Part shown: piece by piece, positions 37,801 through 45,499 of the stretch | How positions within the stretch are numbered: the stretch's first letter is position 1 | How the letters are laid out: every line of letters starts with the position of its first letter | Origin: Planctomyces sp. SH-PL14 | GTDB taxonomy: Bacteria > Planctomycetota > Planctomycetia > Planctomycetales > Planctomycetaceae | Direction: 5' to 3' | NCBI RefSeq assembly: GCF_001610835.1 | Contig: NZ_CP011270.1 | Span: 6,280,001 to 6,344,000 of the forward strand | DNA: 64,000 nucleotides | Translations under genes and position numbers: made by a program | Notes under the pieces: model-generated | Told to the model about the DNA's origin: nothing | The model's input: only the letters and a program-made list of their open reading frames with translations | The model's database searches: none

Positions 37801-38795
37801 CACGGGGCGTAACGGAAGTTGAAGGACATCCGGACGTCGCTGGCGAGTCCGCCCGAGGCGGGCGCTGCGGCCGGCTGTTCGGTCGTTCCCTTGGGCGGGG
37901 CCGTTCCGCCTGGGACGGCGGCCAGCATCGCGCCTGCGCCGAAATCGATTGTCGGCACCGCTCCTTCGGGGACCGCTTCGATGAACGGGACGCCGGGGGT
38001 GCTGTTGGCGTTCCGCGACCCGCCGCGGCCGCGGTCCCGTCCACCACCCCGGTCCCACCGGTCGTTGGTGTCTTCGGGAGCAGCGGCGCCGAGGCTCGTC
38101 GTCCACTTGGACTTCTGGTCCGCCGTCAGGACGCCGTTCATCTTGGCTTCGAAGTCGTCCCGCAGCTTCTGGCGGTCCTCTTCGCTCGCCTGGAAGCCCT
38201 GCTGGAAACGGGCGTTGTCGTACTCGGTCTGGAGCGCCCGCATCTGCTCAATCTGCTGCGGGCTGTATCCGAGCTCCTTGGCGACGTCGGTGCGGGTCAG
38301 CGCGCGGGTCCCCTGCCGCTGGAGGTTGATCTGCCGGGCGCGGGTGAACTGCTTTTCGTCCAGGACCAGCTTGGCCTTGGCCTCGACTTCCGCGTTCAGG
38401 GCCTCGCCGGCGACGCGCATCTCTTCGCGGGCCGCGGCCCGCTGCTCTTCGGTCTCGGCGGACCGCATCTTCTGAAACGCCGGGCCCATCTTGCCGAAGA
38501 AGTCCGTCTCTTCCGAGATCTTCCGCAGCTTCTCCGACTGGTCGTCCGTCAGCCCGACCTCGGACTTCACGGAATCCCGCCGCAGTTCGTCGAGGATCCC
38601 GCCGCCGCCGAAGCCGCCCCGCGGACCTCCTCCGCCTCCCGGTCCGCCCCCACGGAATCCGCCAGGACCACCGCCCTGTCCGCCGCCTCCCGGCGGTCCG
38701 CCGCGTCCCCGCTCTCCGTCCTGGGCGATGACCCCCGAGCACAGGAGGGCCGACGTGATGACGAGGCTGAACAACCTGGAAACCCGTGACCGCAT
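34821..38795 (-). CDS. Giant exported secretin-N repeat protein lacking the secretin pore
   Basis: 1324 residues with a signal peptide (about 1-25, LFSLVITSALLCSGVIAQDG). A Gly/Arg-rich segment (25-70) and a helical LTxxQ-like region follow (about 75-260, SEVGLTDDQSEKLRKI, GVLTADQKSKW). After about 345 come an STN-like domain (NFRYAPWAEVLKLFAERAGL) and seven or more secretin-N (N1-type) modules, for example FPVTGVDVSQVAKELDSLRG, YKIDNADPREVTKSIDSIMP and TFSLYGRDPEEVMPLIEKIW. The C terminus is a Gly-rich tail with no secretin beta-barrel or VPxLGxxP-type motif. It is probably a periplasmic or outer-membrane scaffold. A start at 38795 places the signal peptide at the N terminus. Confidence 0.83.
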   Translation of the reverse strand: MRSRVSRLFSLVITSALLCSGVIAQDGERGRGGPPGGGGQGGGPGGFRGGGPGGGGGPRGGFGGGGILDELRRDSVKSEVGLTDDQSEKLRKISEETDFFGKMGPAFQKMRSAETEEQRAAAREEMRVAGEALNAEVEAKAKLVLDEKQFTRARQINLQRQGTRALTRTDVAKELGYSPQQIEQMRALQTEYDNARFQQGFQASEEDRQKLRDDFEAKMNGVLTADQKSKWTTSLGAAAPEDTNDRWDRGGGRDRGRGGSRNANSTPGVPFIEAVPEGAVPTIDFGAGAMLAAVPGGTAPPKGTTEQPAAAPASGGLASDVRMSFNFRYAPWAEVLKLFAERAGLTLDLTETPPGTFNYYDKKSYTPTEALDILNGYLLQKGYILVRRDEFLVCLRLDGNPIPPNLIPEIRPSELDLRGRNELLTVAFPVTGVDVSQVAKELDSLRGPQGSVVGLKSTNTIMATDTGANLRRIRDIVDSLASQHSPQDRVFRAYAVKNIDAYDAETIVKSLLGIAKPVSNVSSSAGGDSRFGGFGGGFGGGGFGDRGRGDRDPREMQAMMQRAQSAASPTGHTQVTADERTNKLLVTATIAEHDIVKSALETVDVEGEGGGRGSRKPYLVVYKIDNADPREVTKSIDSIMPGIVINEDGRNGKIHIMATQEQHREVEALIRQMDGVGLGAQQVIVIPLVKKDPVAVAATIRSMFATDGQNAPTVEADLAGRQVMVRGTLDQVTQVKNLLTQLGEDGTGQKPSERGMVRTFSLYGRDPEEVMPLIEKIWANESPTPIRIVTPDQRGLIRGMRAPTGETPASSPARPAALPLEEPRSAVDPQGAPAASPPSTPTSAPNDRDGTQARVRRGDDSALQFVDVSSDAEPAPARLAQAGAAQPAETPPNAGSATPQRPAPMPQGGEGAPAAPPASSPRNPAVQNNPKAPPVIVTVVGGELILSSTDEASLDRLEEMLESTLASIPIRNSWTVFTLRSADATEAATMLEQLIPDSRVMSSSSSSGTFGSLTSGLSGFGSTMMDATGITSTLATNSLRIIPEPRLNALFVSGPPHRVREVEEMLDILDLSELPDTDRDRQPRMIPVEYADVADVFTSVRELYRDYTEEGMQAQMMGGRGGPNIMAMMMGGGGRGNEQGRPPQIKLALSMDDQTNTLIVSANDSLYNEIRELVGQLDKAALDSRKSVRIVSLENTNAAVISSTLGTLMPKVRVSSSRGRSRPTTNDGQSGGQPTTPPAPNPDDLRRMFEQRMQNRGGSGGGGGGAPSGFTPGGGGGGGRTFGGGDSGRGNRGGGDSGRSRGNFGGFGGFGGGNFGGGGNRGGR

Positions 38796-39301
38796 GGACT
38801 GCTCCCAACACACGGACGACGATGTCCGGACTGTCGTATTCGGACTGCCTTCTGGCACGCGCTGATCAGGCGCTTCGGCGAATCTGTCGTGGGACAAGAC
38901 TGCCGCGTGAACGGACGTTTACTGCGGTCGCCGGCATGACCGCTCCGGTCCGGCTGGCCGTGCACTGGCACCAGTCGGACCGCTTCCAACGTCGGAACAC
39001 ACACAATTCGGTCGGGAATGAAACCCGCCAAACCCGGCGCGGTTTCGCCCCGCCTTCGTAGATCGGCGGATGATATCCCGATCCCCGCCTAGTTTACCGG
39101 ACGACTGCGTTCCGTCCGAGAAGAAAGACGCGCAGAAGCACCGTATTCGTCACAATCCGAATGCCATAACTTGATGGTTCATGAAGAATTGAGGAGAAGG
39201 TCGATGGCCGGAAGCCTGCGGCCTGGGGCCAGGCCGTCTTCAGGAGGAAATGAGCGTTCCTCGTGGGCCCTCAGAGCGAGCCCCTTGCCCCGGGGCCTCC
39301 C
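38796..39301. other. Intergenic region upstream of the secretin-N gene
   Basis: Lies between the secretin-N gene (start 38795) and the YTV gene terminator; both genes point left. It has a relatively A/T-rich patch at 39100-39180. No gene or repeat was recognised. Confidence 0.45.
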
Positions 39302-39351
39302 TAAAAACGGCGAACGGGACGTCCCAGCCTCAATGCCGGTTCGTCCCGTTC
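39302..39351 (-). terminator. Rho-independent terminator of the YTV gene
   Basis: On the minus strand GAACGGGACG (39350-39341) pairs with CGTCCCGTTC (39321-39312) around a 19-base loop, and TTTTT follows at 39307-39303. It lies about 70 bp after the YTV stop codon. Confidence 0.65.
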
Positions 39352-39421
39352 TTCGTAGTGATGCAGACCCGGGAAGGTCGTGCTTCGTGTGGCCCCGGCC
39401 GTGGGGCCTTTCGTCTTCAGT

Positions 39422-40930
39422 CTAGTTCAAGGCCATCGCGGGGACGCGGCCGAACCGCTTGAATTTCCCATTCGCCGTCGGACCGGGCCGGTCGACGGGG
39501 TTAAGCTTAGGACCCGACTCTTCACGGCTACGAGCGCCGGTTCCGGCGTCATCGCGAGGAAGAACCGGTTCCGGCGTCAGAATCGGCTTGGCCACTTCGG
39601 TGTCGACCGCACCCGGCACCGTCAGGATGTTCGGCGTGGTCGAAGGGACCGAGTAGGAGGGATCGAACGTGGTGATCGATCCGGGAGCGACGGCCGGCGA
39701 ACCGGTGACCGGAGCAGGAACTCCAGCCGGAGCGGCGGTGTCGCAGCAGTTCGTCACCGGGACCATCCGGCAGACCTCGTAGGCGACCTGGCGGGGGACC
39801 ACCTTGGAAACCATCCGCGTGTAGCAGACCGGCTCCTGGCGGCAGACCGTCCGGCTCACCTTGCGGGTCACCGTGTAGGGGACCTGCTTGGCGACGCAGT
39901 ACGGGACGCGGCAGGTCTTGGTTTCGCAGACCATCTTGCAGGTCTGGACCGGGATCTGACGCTGGCGGGTTTCGCAGACCATCCGGCAGACCTGGTAGGG
40001 GACCTGGCGGTTGACCGTCTCGCAGACCATCCGGGTCACCTGGACCGGGATGTTTTCGCAGACCTGTTCCGGGACGACCCGGCAGACCTGGCGGTTGATC
40101 GTCTCGCTCACCTGCTGGGGGACCCAGCGGCAGACCTGGATCGGGCAGGACTGGCGGACCACCTGCGGCTGGTAGCTCGTGCAGGGGATCTGCTGGGCGA
40201 CGATGTTGGGGCACCAGACGCGGTTGCAGACCGTCGTGCCGGGGCACTGGACGTAGCAGACTCGTGGGCAGCCGCAGTTCCAGACGATCCGCGGGACGAC
40301 CGGTCCCGGGCGGAAGGACTGCTGCATCTGCCACGTTCCGCAGTCGCGGGTGACGGTCCGGTAAGTCGTGACCGGCTGCATGACGGTGTAGCAGCGTTCC
40401 TGGTTGACCGTCTCGGTCACCTGCCGCATGACCGTCCGGCAGATCGTCTGCGGGCAGTTCTCGACGACGTTGCGGTAGACCGTGCGGGTCACCTGGCGGT
40501 TGACCGTTTCGCAGACGGGCCGCTGGACCTGATAGGAGACGTTGCGGTAGGCCGTCTCGGTGACGGGCCGCTGGACCTGGTATTCTTCGACGCGGCAGGA
40601 GGTCTCGTAGACTGGCCGCTGCACCTGGTACTGGACTTCGCGCTGGCACTGTTCCATGACAGTGCGGTAGCAGGTCTCGTGGACGTCTTCGCAGACGTTG
40701 TCGTAAACCGTGCGGTTGACCGTGATCTGCTGTGGCTCGCAGACGGTCTCATAGACCGTGCGGTAGCAGGTTTCCCGTTCAACGCGACAGGCGGTGTAGC
40801 AGGCTGTCGGCTGGCAGCTCGACACCGGGCAACAGTTGTAACCGGGACTGCAACAGGCCGAGGCCCATGCTGTCCCGCCCGATAGGGAGGCCAACAGGGC
40901 CGCCACGCTCAGGAAGGCTCGCTTCATCAC
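39422..40930 (-). CDS. YTV-domain cysteine-rich cell-wall protein
   Basis: 502 residues with a signal peptide (MKRAFLSVAALLASLSGGTA). Residues about 25-385 hold 41 cysteines in a repeating pattern of short valine-rich strands: RTVYETVCEPQQITVNRTVY, YQVQRPVCETVNRQVTRTVY, VQVTRMVCETVNRQVPYQVC and QVPYTVTRKVSRTVC. This matches the YTV domain, so far described essentially from planctomycetes, and is proposed to form a disulfide-linked proteinaceous envelope layer. A low-complexity Pro/Thr tail of about 110 residues without Cys follows. The regular Cys spacing suggests extensive intermolecular disulfides. The start at 40930 or 40927 (MM) is equivalent. Confidence 0.9.
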   Translation of the reverse strand: MMKRAFLSVAALLASLSGGTAWASACCSPGYNCCPVSSCQPTACYTACRVERETCYRTVYETVCEPQQITVNRTVYDNVCEDVHETCYRTVMEQCQREVQYQVQRPVYETSCRVEEYQVQRPVTETAYRNVSYQVQRPVCETVNRQVTRTVYRNVVENCPQTICRTVMRQVTETVNQERCYTVMQPVTTYRTVTRDCGTWQMQQSFRPGPVVPRIVWNCGCPRVCYVQCPGTTVCNRVWCPNIVAQQIPCTSYQPQVVRQSCPIQVCRWVPQQVSETINRQVCRVVPEQVCENIPVQVTRMVCETVNRQVPYQVCRMVCETRQRQIPVQTCKMVCETKTCRVPYCVAKQVPYTVTRKVSRTVCRQEPVCYTRMVSKVVPRQVAYEVCRMVPVTNCCDTAAPAGVPAPVTGSPAVAPGSITTFDPSYSVPSTTPNILTVPGAVDTEVAKPILTPEPVLPRDDAGTGARSREESGPKLNPVDRPGPTANGKFKRFGRVPAMALN

Positions 40931-41357
40931 AATTCTCCGTAGAGAAGACGTGAACCGAGTCCGTTCGACACAGACCGCCCGGCCATCGGGTCAATTCCCG
41001 CCGGTCGGTCACGCAGCAAAGTCCATCCTGCCGCTGAGGGGAGCCTGCATCAAGTGCGCCATGACCGTCACGGCATCAACTTTTCGCAGGGGGGACGCAC
41101 GTCGCGAATCTTCGGAGATGTCGCCGCAGCCGACGGGACACTCCGAACGCGCAGGCGTTCCCCGACCATCCTAAATTCCGCTCGGAGGGAACTTGAGCAC
41201 AATCGTGGGGAAAGCGGGTGGAGCGTGTGGGATCTCGTCATCTGTCGGAAAAGACGGCAGAGCTTACCCAGTTTCCGGGGTGGTTCCTGGATTCGTCCGG
41301 TGCAAGGTATTGACAGGCTCGCTTGTGCGGGTTGCACCGACGGGGCGGGCGGTACGA
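40931..41357. other. Upstream region of the YTV gene
   Basis: About 430 bp without a recognisable gene. Promoters for the leftward YTV gene are expected here. It is followed by a PIE copy and a further 248 bp of apparently non-coding DNA to 41918. Confidence 0.45.
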
Positions 41358-41670
41358 CGTTCTTGCCGGCACGACGCTGTTCGCTCAAACCCGATGTGCG
41401 ACGGCAGTCGGGGTCAAGGGGGTCTCACCCCCTTGCCGCCGGAGGCACTTCCATGAGGAACCGCGGTCAGCAACGGACGTCCGTTTTGTGGAACCGGCGT
41501 TGAGAACTCATCGCTCGCTCCGCAATCCCCGCGGGTTGGTGAAGGGGCATCCGGCACGTTGTCCGCGTTTGGACACTGACTCCTTCAGACATCTCTCGAC
41601 GGCCAGGCCTCCGGCGGGCAAAGGGGCGTTGCCCCTCTGCACTCCCCACCAGGGTGCCCCTGGACCCGGT
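41358..41670 (-). repeat. PIE dispersed element, copy 5
   Basis: Full copy between divergent genes, so not placed at a stop codon. Hairpin 2 is of the GCAGAGGGGC / GCCCCTTTGC type. Hairpin 3 reads CAAGGGGGTGAGACCCCCTT. The tail hairpin is present (GCACAT...CGTGCCGGC). Confidence 0.93.
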
Positions 41671-41918
41671 GGAACAGCCGGCAAAGTCCCGCCAACTCAC
41701 CCCACCGTCACTCCCTGCGCGGCCCGACTCCGCTTCCCGACGCGCACCTTGAATCCCCCTTCGAAGAACGTCGCCCCGCGACTTGCGGGACATTCCACCC
41801 TCCGCCACCTCCCAACCGAAAACGACTGTGGAAGAACTCCCGCCGGGATGAGCCCTGCGCGCCCGGAGCGAGACTTCCCAACGGTCCCGAGCGGGCCTTT
41901 CACGGAGGAGGGAACATC

Positions 41919-42089
41919 ATGTCCGATGACCAGATGGCGATTCTTGGCTGCGGCGCCGCCGTGGTGATCTGCACCATGATCCTCATGATCAGTGCCCAGA
42001 TCGGAAAGTACACCCGCCGCCAAGAAACCCAGGCGGAACCGGAGTCGATCCGCCTTCCGCAGCGGCAGGTAGGCCGCCGGGCCGCCTGA
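41919..42089 (+). CDS. 56-residue small membrane protein
   Basis: Reads MSDDQMAILGCGAAVVICTM, then ILMISAQIGKYTRRQETQAE and a basic tail ending GRRAA. One transmembrane helix (about residues 7-26) has a short acidic N terminus and a positively charged C-terminal tail, as in a single-pass protein with the tail in the cytoplasm. The ribosome binding site is unusually strong for this genome (GGAGGAGGG, five bases from the ATG), which argues for real translation. It is not recognised as a named family. Confidence 0.65.
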   Translation: MSDDQMAILGCGAAVVICTMILMISAQIGKYTRRQETQAEPESIRLPQRQVGRRAA

Positions 42090-42363
42090 GCGGCGCCAGC
42101 CGGAAGACGCGGACGGCGGCGGGAAAAGGCGGTCGCTCTGTGCGGACTGTGACGCCGGATCCGGCCATCGCGGTGGTGCGGCGACGGAAACCTCCGCGAA
42201 ACGCAACCCGCTCGCGGGAAACGAATTGACCACGTTTTTCGGCGGTCGATACATTCGAATGACCCGCCGCGGGCGGCCGGACCCGTTCCGGCGAATGCCC
42301 GGTTCGGGGAAACGCCCTGGCCGGGAACAGCACCCGATTCAGGGAATCACAAGGGACTCCTTC

Positions 42364-43197
42364 ATGTCTGACGCGTCTCTCTCCCTGACCCGCCGCGACG
42401 TCCTGCGGGGAGCCCTCGCGACGGCGCTCGCCGGAGCCTGGCTGCCGCTGGGCGCGTTCGCCCAGGAGCGGCTCGACATGGGGTTCGCCCGGCTCGTCCC
42501 CGGCGTCGCCTCCGGTGAAGAGCTGGCCCGGCAGCCGGAACTGTGGGTGATGGACATCGCCTACAAGCCGATGCGGCTGATGTTTGTCGAAGTCCTCGAT
42601 AAGGCGACGGGAAAGAAGAAGCGGGAGCAGATCTGGTATCTGTGCTACCGCGTCGTGCGGCGTCCTGTCCAGGGACGCGATCCGGGCGGGGCGGAGCCGA
42701 TCAATCCGCTCGAGCCGGTGCCGGGGACTCCCAAGTTCCTGCCGCAGTTCACGCTGGTGACGTACGACAATCCGCAGTCGCAGGTTCCGACGCGGATCCA
42801 GCTCGACATGATCATTCCGGAGGCGGTCGCGGCGATCAACAAGGTCGAGAAGCCGTACACGTACAAGGATTCGGTCCATATCGTCCAGAACCTTCCCGAG
42901 GCGGTTGCGGCGGGGACGCCGGATGTGCCGTACGTTTACGGCGTCGCCACGTGGCGGGGGATCGATCCCCAGACCGACTTCTTCAAGCTGATCGTTTCGG
43001 GGATCACGAACATCTACGAGACCCGCGGCGCCGAAGGGGAGGCGAAGTCGCAGTGGCGGAAGGTGCTGGTCCAGAAGTTCCATCGCCGGGGCGACCAGTT
43101 CGACCCGAACATTCGTGAGTTCGAGTTCGATGGCGCGGCGGAGTGGCAGTACCAACCTGATCGGCCGGATGCAGTGCCCAGTGCGCCGACAATGTAA
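42364..43197 (+). CDS. Tat-exported conserved protein of unknown function
   Basis: 277 residues. The N terminus TRRDVLRGALATALAGAWLP is a twin-arginine signal (RR, then a mild hydrophobic run and LGAFAQ cleavage-like site), so the protein is probably exported folded. The mature part is mixed alpha/beta with FLPQFTLVTYDN, VPTRIQLDMIIPEAVAAINK and YVYGVATWRGIDPQTDFFKL stretches. No cofactor motif was recognised. The start at 42364 was chosen because it starts the Tat signal; an upstream frame to 42226 adds a non-signal leader. A PIE copy follows 23 bases after the stop codon. Confidence 0.78.
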   Translation: MSDASLSLTRRDVLRGALATALAGAWLPLGAFAQERLDMGFARLVPGVASGEELARQPELWVMDIAYKPMRLMFVEVLDKATGKKKREQIWYLCYRVVRRPVQGRDPGGAEPINPLEPVPGTPKFLPQFTLVTYDNPQSQVPTRIQLDMIIPEAVAAINKVEKPYTYKDSVHIVQNLPEAVAAGTPDVPYVYGVATWRGIDPQTDFFKLIVSGITNIYETRGAEGEAKSQWRKVLVQKFHRRGDQFDPNIREFEFDGAAEWQYQPDRPDAVPSAPTM

Positions 43198-43220
43198 GAC
43201 GGACGCCCCAACGTTTCTTC

Positions 43221-43549
43221 ACCGGGGTCCAGGGGCTCGCCCCTGGTGGGGAGTGCAGAGGGGCAAAGCCCCTTTGCCCGCCGGAGGCCCTCTCGTCGGG
43301 AGTCTCTCTGAAGGAGCACGTGTCCAAGCGCGGACACCGTGCCGGATGCCCCCTCACCAACCCGCAGGGATTGCAGAGCGGGTGTGGAGTTCTCAACGCC
43401 GGTTCCACAAAGCGGACGCCCGTTGCTGACCAAGGTTCCTCACAGGAGTGCCTCCGGCGGCAAGGGGCCTGCGTCGCTTTTTTGGCCCCTTGACCCCAGA
43501 TGCCGTGGAACATTGGGGCTGAGCAAACAGCGTCGTGCCGGCAAGCACG
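43221..43549 (+). repeat. PIE dispersed element, copy 6
   Basis: Full copy filling the gap between convergent genes. Hairpin 1 is CCAGGGGCTCGCCCCTGG and hairpin 2 GCAGAGGGGCAAAGCCCCTT. The right hairpin has an enlarged tip (CCTGCGTCGCTTTTTTGGCC). The tail ends GTGCCGGCAAGCACG, nine bases from the AAA gene's stop codon. Confidence 0.93.
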
Positions 43550-43558
43550 CTCGTCGTC

Positions 43559-45112
43559 TCAGTCCGCGTCGCCATTGCCGTTCTGTGATACACCGGCCCG
43601 GTGAAAGTCCGACATTGGGCTGAACCACTGCGGACGCGTCGGCCGGCGAGCATTCGCCCGCGCTTCGGCCTCCGCGTAGACCTCCCGGTTGCGGCGGATC
43701 TGGTTTGCCGCGGCCACGAGCCGTTCCCCGATCGGGACCGTCGGCCGGTTCGCCTTCCGGTCTCCCGCGTACGCCAGCTTGGCGTCCTGCACGAGCCGCT
43801 TGAGGTCCGCCCCCGAGAACTCGTCCGATCGCTCGACGACGGGAGCCAGGTCGACCCCCTCGAACAGCGGTTGGCCGTCGATGTGCTGCTCCAGGATCTT
43901 CTGCCGGGCTGCCGGATCCGGCAGACGCATTTCGAGCCACAGCTCGATCCGCCCGGATCGGACGAGGGCCGGCGGGATGTTGCCGACGTCCATCGCCGTC
44001 AGCATGACGCAGACCCGCCCGGCGCTCGCGCTCTCCAGCCCGTCGAGCTTCGTCAGCAGGTAGCGGTAAAGTCCGTGCTCCTTGCCGCTCTCGAAGATCA
44101 CGTCGCTGTCGTCGATGAACACGACCGACGGTGAGTTGTGGACCGCCCGGCGGAAGGTGAAGTCGATCTGGTGGTAGAAGTGATCGGTCCCCGAGATCGC
44201 CGTCCCGTCGACCAGAAAGAACTTTCCTCCGAGGCGATGCGCCAGGGCCCGGCCGACGGTCGTCTTGCCGGTTCCCGGGGGCCCCGCGAGCAGGACGCCC
44301 CGCTTGGGCTGCAGGTCGAGTTCCTCGGCCAGTTCGTCGTCCGTCAGCGGGAGGACGATGTTCTCCTCCAGAGCGGCCACGACCTCATCGACTCCGAAGA
44401 GATCGGAGAGTTCGATGTCGTCGACCTCGTCGATCTCGACGTTGCTCGCGAGATGGTGGCTCGCCAGGTACTCGAGCAGCGAGTCGGTGTCGAGCGGGGT
44501 CTCGTGCGCCACGAGCCACGCGCAGCTTTTGCGGAGCTCCCGCGCGGTGAGGTACGGAGCGAAGCGGTGGACCTTGGTCCAGTCAACCTGCTGGCTCGAA
44601 TCCCCCAGGCAGTTCCTTCCGATCGCGGCGAAGTCCTCTTCCGCGAAGAGCCCGATTCCGCAGCCGACCATCCGCTTGGCGAGTTCTTCATTGAGACGCC
44701 CCTGGGTCGCGACGATCAGCCGGCGGCCGGACCGCTCGGCGTAATCCGAGACCGCTTCCATGGCGGCGGACAGGTAATCGGAGCGGGGGTTGTTGCAGTT
44801 CTGGGAGACCGCCTGGGCGAGGTGGAAGTCGTCGACGAAGACGGTCTCGTGCTTCTTCAGCCGGCGGATCAGGAGGTCGCACAGCCACTCGTCGGTTCCC
44901 AGCGGAGGCTTGCCGGCGGTCACCTTCACGTAGTCCCGGATGGTGACCATCGACCCCCCGAGCTCCTTGTGAAGAGCTTCGAGGATGCTGGTCCGGCCGG
45001 TACCGTCGCGGGCCGAGAGGTGGATGAGGGGATGAAAGGCGAGGCAGCGGCGAACGGTGTCGACGCACGCCGCCTGACGGGGAGTGAATTCTCCCGCAGA
45101 GAGTGTTTTCAT
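43559..45112 (-). CDS. Double AAA-type ATPase, N-terminal ATPase degenerate
   Basis: 517 residues. The N-terminal half (about 1-200) looks like a P-loop ATPase: HLSARDGTGRTSILEALHKE (Walker A with Arg in place of the catalytic Lys), HETVFVDDFHLA (Walker B-like) and RRLIVATQGRLNEELA (sensor-like). The C-terminal half (about 255-480) is a canonical AAA domain with Walker A LLAGPPGTGKTTVGRAL, Walker B SVVFIDDSDVIFES (Asp-Asp rather than Asp-Glu) and RSGRIELWLEMRLPD, then a FtsH/p97-like lid (EFSGADLKRLVQDAKLA). It is probably a substrate-remodelling ATPase of unknown client. No protease domain is fused and no zinc-protease motif is present. The start at 45112 was preferred to upstream ATGs. Confidence 0.83.
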   Translation of the reverse strand: MKTLSAGEFTPRQAACVDTVRRCLAFHPLIHLSARDGTGRTSILEALHKELGGSMVTIRDYVKVTAGKPPLGTDEWLCDLLIRRLKKHETVFVDDFHLAQAVSQNCNNPRSDYLSAAMEAVSDYAERSGRRLIVATQGRLNEELAKRMVGCGIGLFAEEDFAAIGRNCLGDSSQQVDWTKVHRFAPYLTARELRKSCAWLVAHETPLDTDSLLEYLASHHLASNVEIDEVDDIELSDLFGVDEVVAALEENIVLPLTDDELAEELDLQPKRGVLLAGPPGTGKTTVGRALAHRLGGKFFLVDGTAISGTDHFYHQIDFTFRRAVHNSPSVVFIDDSDVIFESGKEHGLYRYLLTKLDGLESASAGRVCVMLTAMDVGNIPPALVRSGRIELWLEMRLPDPAARQKILEQHIDGQPLFEGVDLAPVVERSDEFSGADLKRLVQDAKLAYAGDRKANRPTVPIGERLVAAANQIRRNREVYAEAEARANARRPTRPQWFSPMSDFHRAGVSQNGNGDAD

Positions 45113-45415
45113 GTGCCCGGAGAGCGCTTTGGCTCGGTGTTTGGCCGGCAGGCCCGCGGCGCGGGTTGCGACCGGCGCGAACGGAAAGAGTCGAAACAGG
45201 AAGAGAAGAAACGTCTCCCGCGGAGGGCGGGGGCTCATTGGCGAAACAAGATAGACGCGTTCGTGTGGTGCGGTGCACCAGGCCAGAGGACGAAGTTGCG
45301 AGTCGCCGGGCAACCGGACACGGTGGCCGGAGGCCGGTTCGGAAGATTTTCCGGTTTTTCCGGCGGGACGACAAGGAATCGCAAGAACCGTGTCCCGGCC
45401 GGCACTGCACATTCA

Positions 45416-45479
45416 CACCAGCCCGAAGCGCCAGCGAGGGGCGAAGCGTGAATTCCCTCGCCGGCGCTTCGGGCTGGTG
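45416..45479. repeat. Palindromic repeat (CCCTCGCYGGCGCTTCGGGCTGG type)
   Basis: CACCAGCCCGAAGCGCCAGC (45416-45440, ending GAGGG) is the reverse complement, with one G.T pair, of CCCTCGCCGGCGCTTCGGGC (45455-45479, ending TGGTG) around a 14-base loop. It resembles a repeat family common in planctomycete genomes. No gene is seen in 45113-45499. Confidence 0.8.
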
Positions 45480-45499
45480 TCCCGCCTCCCAGGCAGAAC

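Noticed and set aside
45113-45412. N-terminal extension of the AAA gene from upstream ATGs
   Set aside because: The added residues are Arg/Pro-rich and low in similarity to any domain, while the ATG at 45112 gives a compact N terminus.
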